Positions 59,790-64,000 of a stretch of 64,000 nt of DNA are shown here, piece by piece. Where the stretch lies: positions 41,219 through 105,218 of the forward strand of contig WKFN01000011.1 of NCBI GenBank assembly GCA_014872805.1, written 5' to 3'. Below the pieces are notes generated by a model. The model worked only from the letters and a program-made list of their open reading frames with translations, ran no database searches and had not been told where the DNA came from. Origin of the DNA: Opacimonas sp014872805 (GTDB taxonomy: Bacteria; Pseudomonadota; Gammaproteobacteria; Enterobacterales; Alteromonadaceae). A program made the translations under genes and the position numbers. The stretch's first letter is position 1. Each line of letters opens with the position of its first letter.

Positions 59790-60095
59790 ATGCGTAAACT
59801 CATTACTTTAGTAGTCCTTGTATTAGGCTCAGGTCTTGCGCATGCTGAAACGAATAATCAATTACTAGATTGTGTGGATAAGACTAGCTTAACGTTTGAT
59901 GCAAAGTGTGTGGCTCAGCACATTGAGCAAAGCAGTCAGTTCCAACATGCACAGCAAAACATCATCAATTTGGCCGATGCTAATTCTGATTTTGCTGTTG
60001 CCACAATAAGTCTTGATCCCAAGACACTAAACATTGAGATTGTCGCTCATCATGATGCTGGACAAACTGCGCTTTTGACTAAGCCGGCTCAATAA
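59790..60095 (+). CDS. Small exported protein of unknown function
   Basis: 101 aa: signal peptide MRKLITLVVLVLGSGLAHA, cleaved before ETNNQ, leaving about 82 aa with two cysteines (LLDCVDK, DAKCVAQH) that could form a disulfide. I do not recognise a family. ATG 59790 has AAGGAG (59777-59782) seven bases upstream; the open frame further upstream runs through the promoter and is not used. Probable phosphate-starvation control from the half-site array; strong terminator downstream. Confidence 0.75.
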   Translation: MRKLITLVVLVLGSGLAHAETNNQLLDCVDKTSLTFDAKCVAQHIEQSSQFQHAQQNIINLADANSDFAVATISLDPKTLNIEIVAHHDAGQTALLTKPAQ

Positions 60096-60115
60096 GATTT
60101 ATATCTTAAACACAC

Positions 60116-60147
60116 AAAACCCGCACAATATGCGGGTTTTGTCGTTT
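60116..60147. terminator. Intrinsic terminator after the small exported protein gene
   Basis: AAAACCCGCA (60116-60125)/TGCGGGTTTT (60131-60140), loop CAATA; T-rich tail on plus. Symmetric enough to stop the convergent desaturase transcript as well. Confidence 0.85.
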
Positions 60148-60215
60148 TAGAATAACCGATTGAGCCTTACCTACTTCAGATGGCAGTCTCGCTGGAATGA
60201 CACCGCTTTGTCTAT

Positions 60216-61355
60216 TTACGTAGGTTGTACCAATTGTAAGCGTACAAACTGCCAGCGTTGTTTTTGTTCCATAAACGCTTGCTTGAGTTCTTCGCAGGTG
60301 TGCTGTAAATCTATTTTATCGACTGTCTTTTGTAATTGGCGTTGTTGTATGCGCATAAGACGTTTACGTGAGGCATAGTATGCATTACATTTATCAACTA
60401 ACTCGTGATATTCAGTCTCGAGTTTTTGCATGATCACTTCCGCATTAGGCACATGTGCAATTTTGTGTTTTGCCTTGAGCAACTGCATTGAGAATTTGGC
60501 TTGCTGAACTCGATCTTCCGGAACCGTACGCAGGTTTTTGGTTAAGCCAACCCATGACAAAGATTTAATGAGCCATTTCGTAGGATCATACTGCCACCAG
60601 CGAATGCCATTGCGATAGTCGTATTCAAAGATGTGGTGATAGTTGTGATACCCTTCACCAAAAGTAAATAGAGCAAGTATGCCATTATCGCGAGCAGTGT
60701 TCACATCTGTATAAGTCTGCTTGCCCCAAATGTGTGCCAGAGAGTTGATAAAGAAAGTTACGTGATGCACTAAAACTAGACGACAGACCCCTGCAATCAA
60801 AATCATTTCAAAAATGTTGCCGTTGAGCCAACCAATTAATCCAGTGATACCGAAATTGGCAATTAAGACAATCGCAATGTAGTGGTTGTGTTGCCACATA
60901 ACGATTTTGTCTTTAAGCAAATCTTTGCAGTTTGAATAATCACTGTAACGAACTGGTTGATATTCTCTTAACATCCAGCCAATGTGTGAGTACCAGAAAC
61001 CTTTTTTGGCTGAGTAGGGATCTTTAGCATTATCGTCAACGTGACGATGATGTACTCGGTGATCGGAAGACCAGTGTAAAATACTGTTTTGCAATGCCAT
61101 GGCACCGCCGACTGCGAGTACAAATTTTACGATGGGATGAGCATCATAGGTCTTATGCGACCACAAACGATGGTAACCCGCAGTGATCGACATCCCAGTA
61201 TAAAAAAACAACACTATTGTCACAATGACGGTATTGGTCTCGACTCCATGTGTAATAGCCCACCAAGGAACTCCGATTAAAGTAATCAGGGTTAAAACAG
61301 AAAAAATGATAACATTTAACCATATAAATGGTGGTTTGGATGGTGTCTTAGGCAT
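60216..61355 (-). CDS. Acyl-CoA/acyl-lipid delta-9 fatty acid desaturase
   Basis: Membrane di-iron desaturase, 379 aa. Three histidine boxes: HRLWSH, HRVHHRH and HNYHH, spread among four to five membrane helices. After about residue 285 a long charged helical extension (AKHKIAHVPNAEVIMQKLE... LMRIQQRQLQKTVDKI) looks like a coiled coil and is unusual in length. Divergent from fabR with a FabR-type operator between, so unsaturation is probably repressed by FabR in response to membrane acyl composition. Confidence 0.93.
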   Translation of the reverse strand: MPKTPSKPPFIWLNVIIFSVLTLITLIGVPWWAITHGVETNTVIVTIVLFFYTGMSITAGYHRLWSHKTYDAHPIVKFVLAVGGAMALQNSILHWSSDHRVHHRHVDDNAKDPYSAKKGFWYSHIGWMLREYQPVRYSDYSNCKDLLKDKIVMWQHNHYIAIVLIANFGITGLIGWLNGNIFEMILIAGVCRLVLVHHVTFFINSLAHIWGKQTYTDVNTARDNGILALFTFGEGYHNYHHIFEYDYRNGIRWWQYDPTKWLIKSLSWVGLTKNLRTVPEDRVQQAKFSMQLLKAKHKIAHVPNAEVIMQKLETEYHELVDKCNAYYASRKRLMRIQQRQLQKTVDKIDLQHTCEELKQAFMEQKQRWQFVRLQLVQPT

Positions 61356-61393
61356 GTCGAACTACTTTTTTATATATCTATCTGTTAAATTTC

Positions 61394-61411
61394 AGCGTAC
61401 ACGTGTAAGCT
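61394..61411. promoter_or_regulatory. FabR-type operator
   Basis: AGCGTACACGTGTAAGCT, a near-perfect palindrome (one mismatched pair) closely matching the FabR sites known upstream of fabA and fabB in E. coli. It lies 38 bases before the desaturase ATG and 45 before fabR, so one site can control both. Confidence 0.8.
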
Positions 61412-61456
61412 AAACATAAATTAAATCTCTTTGTAACGCAAGTAGTCATAAGTCTG

Positions 61457-62074
61457 ATGTCGCAAAAAGTCACCCGTGAACAACAAAAACAGCAAACTAG
61501 ACAAAATATTATTAACGCTGCTTTGGCTAGCCTTGATGCAACAAAAAGTTTATCTGCAGTGAGTTTGCGAGAGGTAGCGCGAGTGGCGGGTATTGCTCCT
61601 ACATCTTTTTATCGACATTTTAAAGATATTGATGAACTGGGTTTGACTTTGGTAGATGAAGCCGGATTGACTTTGCGTCAATTGATGCGCAGCGCAAGGC
61701 GACGGATCTCATCTGAACGAGGTGCGATCAGTATCTCAGTGGACACGTTTGTAGAATTTGTATTGGCACACAATAATGTGTTTCGTTTACTCTTGCGTGA
61801 ACATACCGGCACTTCTGCTGATTTTAGAGCAGCAGTGCTGAGGGAAATTCAGCATTTTACCGATGAATTAACAGATTATATTGTTTTTCAGGAAAAAAAG
61901 CCGGAAGCGGTCGCCCAAATGCAGGCTGACGCAATGGTCAAAATTGTATTCAGTGCAGGCGGTGAGTTATTAGATGCAAGTGTTGTGCAAATAGAGGGGA
62001 TCACGGAGCGCACCAAGCGCCAATTGTATATGGTACATTTTGGTGCGACTGCATTGATGAGTAAAAGAATTTAA
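61457..62074 (+). CDS. fabR: TetR family transcriptional repressor FabR
   Basis: 205 aa regulator of unsaturated fatty acid synthesis. N-terminal helix-turn-helix about 12-60 (SLREVARVAGIAPTSFYRHFKDIDELG), identical in style to FabR, then an all-helical ligand domain sensing acyl-ACP/CoA. Divergent from the desaturase with an operator between. The last 4 bp overlap the convergent trmA end. Confidence 0.93.
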   Translation: MSQKVTREQQKQQTRQNIINAALASLDATKSLSAVSLREVARVAGIAPTSFYRHFKDIDELGLTLVDEAGLTLRQLMRSARRRISSERGAISISVDTFVEFVLAHNNVFRLLLREHTGTSADFRAAVLREIQHFTDELTDYIVFQEKKPEAVAQMQADAMVKIVFSAGGELLDASVVQIEGITERTKRQLYMVHFGATALMSKRI

Positions 62075-63162
62075 GCCTTGCGTTGTAAGAATACTCCGGC
62101 CTCAATATGGTGAGTGAATGGAAACTGATCAAACAACGCGGTTTGTACGACATGATGGGTCTTAGTCAAATGTACAAGGTTGTCAGCTAATGTATCAGGG
62201 TTACACGATATATAAATGATATTGTCGTACTCACTAATCATTTCACAGGTTTCCTCATCCAATCCTGCTCTTGGTGGATCGACAAGTACCGTTTGCAAAT
62301 CATAATCGGACAGCTCAACCCCTTCCATACGGCGGAAGCTTCGTACGCCACGTTGGGCTTCAACAAATTCTTCACTAGACATCCGTAAAATAGTGCAGTT
62401 ATCAGCATTGTTTTGTTCTATGTTGTACTGAGCTGCACTGACTGATGTTTTGGATATTTCAGTCGCCAGCACTCTATTAAAGTAGTTAGATAGTGGAATA
62501 CTAAAATTTCCAGCCCCACAATACAGTTCTAACAGATCACCAGTGAGTTGCTTTCCAATATCCGCCGCCCATTCAATCATCTTACAATTCACCAGTGCGT
62601 TGGGTTGAGTGAAACTGTTTTCTATGTGTTTAAATGTATAGATTTTATCGTGCACCGGTAAGGTTTCGATGACGTAATCCCGCTCAACAACGCGTTTTTG
62701 TTTTTTGGCGCGACCAATAAAATCAATTTGGTATTTTTGATTAAGTTGCTCCTTTAATGCGCGAATATGCGTTTCCCATTCATCATTTAATTGTCGATGA
62801 TAAAGTAAAGAAACGAGCACTTGGTCATTGAGGCAACTTAAGTAGTCAATTTGAAATAATTTTTGACGTAAAATCGGAGTGTTTTTCAAACCCTGTATGA
62901 CATCAACCATTGCTTGGTTAATTAGTTTATTAGCTGCTGGTAGTTGATCAACTCGATATTTTTGCTTGGTATATTGGTCAAACATGATGTGAAATAAATC
63001 ATCTCCATCATGCCATACACGAAATTCTGCCCGCATCCGATAATGCTGTGATCTTGACTGGACTATGTGTGTGTTAGATAAAACCGATGCTGGAACGATT
63101 GGTGACAATAAAGAGCGAAGACGAGATGTCTTCGCATCTAGTTGAGAGGTATATTCAGTCAT
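62071..63162 (-). CDS. trmA: tRNA (uracil(54)-C5)-methyltransferase TrmA
   Basis: Makes m5U54 (ribothymidine) in the T-loop. 363 aa. SAM motif LLELYCGAGNFSIPLS, VDPPRAGLDEET and catalytic Cys in IIYISCNPDTLADNL; C-terminal FDQFPFTHHIEAGVFLQRK. TrmA N-terminus (SSLLSPIVP-like, QHYRMRAEFRVWHDG) without the TRAM/FeS features of RlmCD. Starts inside the last 8 bp of the RRM gene. Confidence 0.96.
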   Translation of the reverse strand: MTEYTSQLDAKTSRLRSLLSPIVPASVLSNTHIVQSRSQHYRMRAEFRVWHDGDDLFHIMFDQYTKQKYRVDQLPAANKLINQAMVDVIQGLKNTPILRQKLFQIDYLSCLNDQVLVSLLYHRQLNDEWETHIRALKEQLNQKYQIDFIGRAKKQKRVVERDYVIETLPVHDKIYTFKHIENSFTQPNALVNCKMIEWAADIGKQLTGDLLELYCGAGNFSIPLSNYFNRVLATEISKTSVSAAQYNIEQNNADNCTILRMSSEEFVEAQRGVRSFRRMEGVELSDYDLQTVLVDPPRAGLDEETCEMISEYDNIIYISCNPDTLADNLVHLTKTHHVVQTALFDQFPFTHHIEAGVFLQRKA

Positions 63163-63631
63163 TACCTTTTTCTTTTGCTAGGCGAACTTTTAATGTTCTT
63201 TCGGAAAATTCAGTATCATTTAAATTATCAATCATACGTTGCGCATCGTTTGCGCCAACTTCGACAAAGCCAAACCCTTTGCGTTTGCCACTACGACGAT
63301 CTTTCATTAAGCGCACAGAATCAACGTATCCATATTGTTCAAAATGCTTTTTGATCGCTTTTTCAGGAACCTTATATGCTAGATTTCCTATATATAAAGT
63401 AGTGAGCTCGTGGCCGTCTGCGTTTTTTTCGTTATGCGATTTTTTTGTTGTACCACTGTTACCAGATAGTGACGACTGATGTGGTGTGCTAAGTGTGACA
63501 ATTATCCAAGTACCAACAGTACCGAAAATAAAAGCGTATAGTTGCTCAAGAGTAAGCATAGACGTTGTAAAATGGAATAAAACACCGAGCAGCAAAAAGA
63601 GGATGATTAAGATAATAGGTGAAACTTTCAT
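63155..63631 (-). CDS. Membrane-anchored RRM RNA-binding protein
   Basis: 158 aa: two N-terminal hydrophobic helices (about 4-22 and 28-48), a polar linker, then one RNA recognition motif (about 77-155) with RNP2 TLYIGNLAY and RNP1 RKGFGFVEV intact. The RRM should face the cytoplasm if both ends are inside. RNA target unknown. Overlaps trmA by 8 bp, so an RNA-binding and a tRNA-modifying protein are coexpressed. Confidence 0.85.
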   Translation of the reverse strand: MKVSPIILIILFLLLGVLFHFTTSMLTLEQLYAFIFGTVGTWIIVTLSTPHQSSLSGNSGTTKKSHNEKNADGHELTTLYIGNLAYKVPEKAIKKHFEQYGYVDSVRLMKDRRSGKRKGFGFVEVGANDAQRMIDNLNDTEFSERTLKVRLAKEKGND

Positions 63632-63825
63632 AATAATACCTGTAGTTATAATAATAGGTGAGTGCGTTATGTTACTCCGATTGTGTGAATAATCAAATTA
63701 GAGGGAACTGGTATTAAAGTATTAGTATGAATGAGCGATAAACGCCATTAATTGTGTGCTTTTTAGACGCTTTGAGCAAAATTTGAGTGAAACACAAAAA
63801 AGTAGATGTTTTTTGATAAAAAGTG
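63632..63825. other. Intergenic region before the rrn promoter
   Basis: No gene seen. The first part must hold the minus-strand promoter of the RRM gene, not resolved. The last about 35 bases (A/T tracts at 63795-63825) can serve as an UP element for the rRNA promoter. Confidence 0.4.
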
Positions 63826-63853
63826 TTGACGTTCGAAATGAAGTCTGTAGAAT
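63826..63853 (+). promoter_or_regulatory. rRNA operon P1-type promoter
   Basis: -35 TTGACG (63826-63831), 16-bp spacer, -10 TAGAAT (63848-63853), followed by a GC-rich discriminator GCGC. The 16-bp spacing and GC discriminator are the features that make rrn P1 sensitive to ppGpp and initiating NTPs. An A/T-rich UP-like stretch precedes it. Confidence 0.85.
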
Positions 63854-63859
63854 GCGCAT

Positions 63860-63991
63860 CTCGCTTGAGGGGGTAACCCAAAACAAGCACGAAGCTTCGG
63901 TTTCAACGTTCTTTAACAATTAGATAACAAGACAATTTGTGTGGGCACTCATTAAGAGTGTCACAACGACAATTCATATTTCGATATATTT
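63860..63991 (+). ncRNA. rRNA leader with boxA
   Basis: Transcribed leader of the rrn operon. boxA GTTCTTTAACAA (63908-63919) recruits the Nus antitermination complex, and the sequence then follows the gammaproteobacterial pattern (GACAATTTGTGTGGGCACTC at 63931-63950). A CACTC/GAGTG hairpin (63946-63960) precedes the mature 16S end. Confidence 0.85.
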
Positions 63992-64000
63992 TAATTGAAG
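63992..64000 (+). rRNA. 16S ribosomal RNA, first bases only
   Basis: TAATTGAAG at the right edge corresponds to the first nine bases of gammaproteobacterial 16S rRNA (AAATTGAAG in E. coli). The rest lies outside the window, so identification rests on the leader plus these bases. Confidence 0.75.

Noticed and set aside
63722..63919. 65-codon minus-strand frame near the right edge
   Set aside because: It runs through the rRNA promoter and leader; no start signal or family match.
1..64000. CRISPR arrays, insertion sequences, prophage or tRNA genes
   Set aside because: I looked for spaced direct repeats, transposase or integrase-like proteins and tRNA-like sequence in the gaps and saw none; nearly all space is core genes.

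Overview
The window reads as a chromosomal segment of a marine-type gammaproteobacterium, most likely Alteromonadales (Alteromonadaceae or a relative). The reasons are a complete Na+-NQR operon with apbE and nqrM, a FabV enoyl reductase end, the mla and lpt-rpoN-ptsN-rapZ-ptsO blocks in gammaproteobacterial order, CLCA_X and TIGR04219 family proteins, a GlyGly-CTERM protease, and an rRNA leader of the gammaproteobacterial type. The species cannot be named from this sequence. I see no prophage, IS element, integron or CRISPR array. This is mostly core genome.

Layout. 1-264: end of fabV. 785-7936: nqrABCDEF-apbE-nqrM, the sodium-pumping respiratory complex with its flavin transferase and maturation factor. 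7999-13284: a large secreted metzincin with calcium-binding repeats, dinB, a frameshifted cytidylyltransferase gene and an aldo/keto reductase. 13488-18403: pckA facing a dipeptidyl peptidase/PLP dehydratase pair. 18475-20765: a tight four-gene unit including trmN6 and ygjV. 20832-24563 (minus): exbD, CLCA_X, flavodoxin and a PhoD-like phosphatase. 25764-30366 (minus): mlaFEDCB-ibaG-murA, outer-membrane lipid transport and peptidoglycan synthesis. 30597-38349 (plus): yrbG-kdsD-kdsC-lptC-lptA-lptB-rpoN-hpf-ptsN-rapZ-ptsO, for LPS synthesis and export, sigma-54 and the nitrogen PTS. 38425-50409: mgtE, msrA, a DCC protein, an SDR, an NSS transporter, YeeZ-like and YggN-like proteins, a MscS channel, an acyltransferase and the split transhydrogenase pntAa-pntAb-pntB. 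51330-53365: dusA followed by small stress-type genes. 53469-59578: a DUF2333 protein, an outer-membrane barrel and cysJIH. 59790-63631: a small exported protein, a desaturase/fabR divergent pair, trmA and a membrane-anchored RRM protein. 63826-64000: rrn promoter, leader and the first bases of a 16S rRNA gene.

Most interesting region. Downstream of dusA (52420-53365) two consecutive transcription units each carry a CTAAC-type upstream repeat and, 72-73 bases further on, a sigma-54 -24/-12 element. They drive three very small proteins: a 51-aa unknown, a 42-aa membrane peptide and a 68-aa PspC-domain protein. E. coli keeps pspG, a PspF/sigma-54 target, directly after dusA. This locus therefore looks like a diverged, enlarged phage-shock satellite regulon. 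Two other regulatory finds stand out. One is a run of five PhoB half-sites in exact 11-bp phase before a small exported protein (59674-59724). The other is a perfect 13-bp inverted repeat whose right arm abuts the cysJ start codon (55276-55357).

How the parts fit: NQR and transhydrogenase link NADH, NADPH and the sodium gradient, which the NSS and Na+/Ca2+ transporters can use. The mla, lpt, kds and murA genes build and maintain the envelope. The psp-like genes, the MscS channel and the small membrane proteins respond to envelope stress. Functional statements come from family recognition by eye; no database search was possible.
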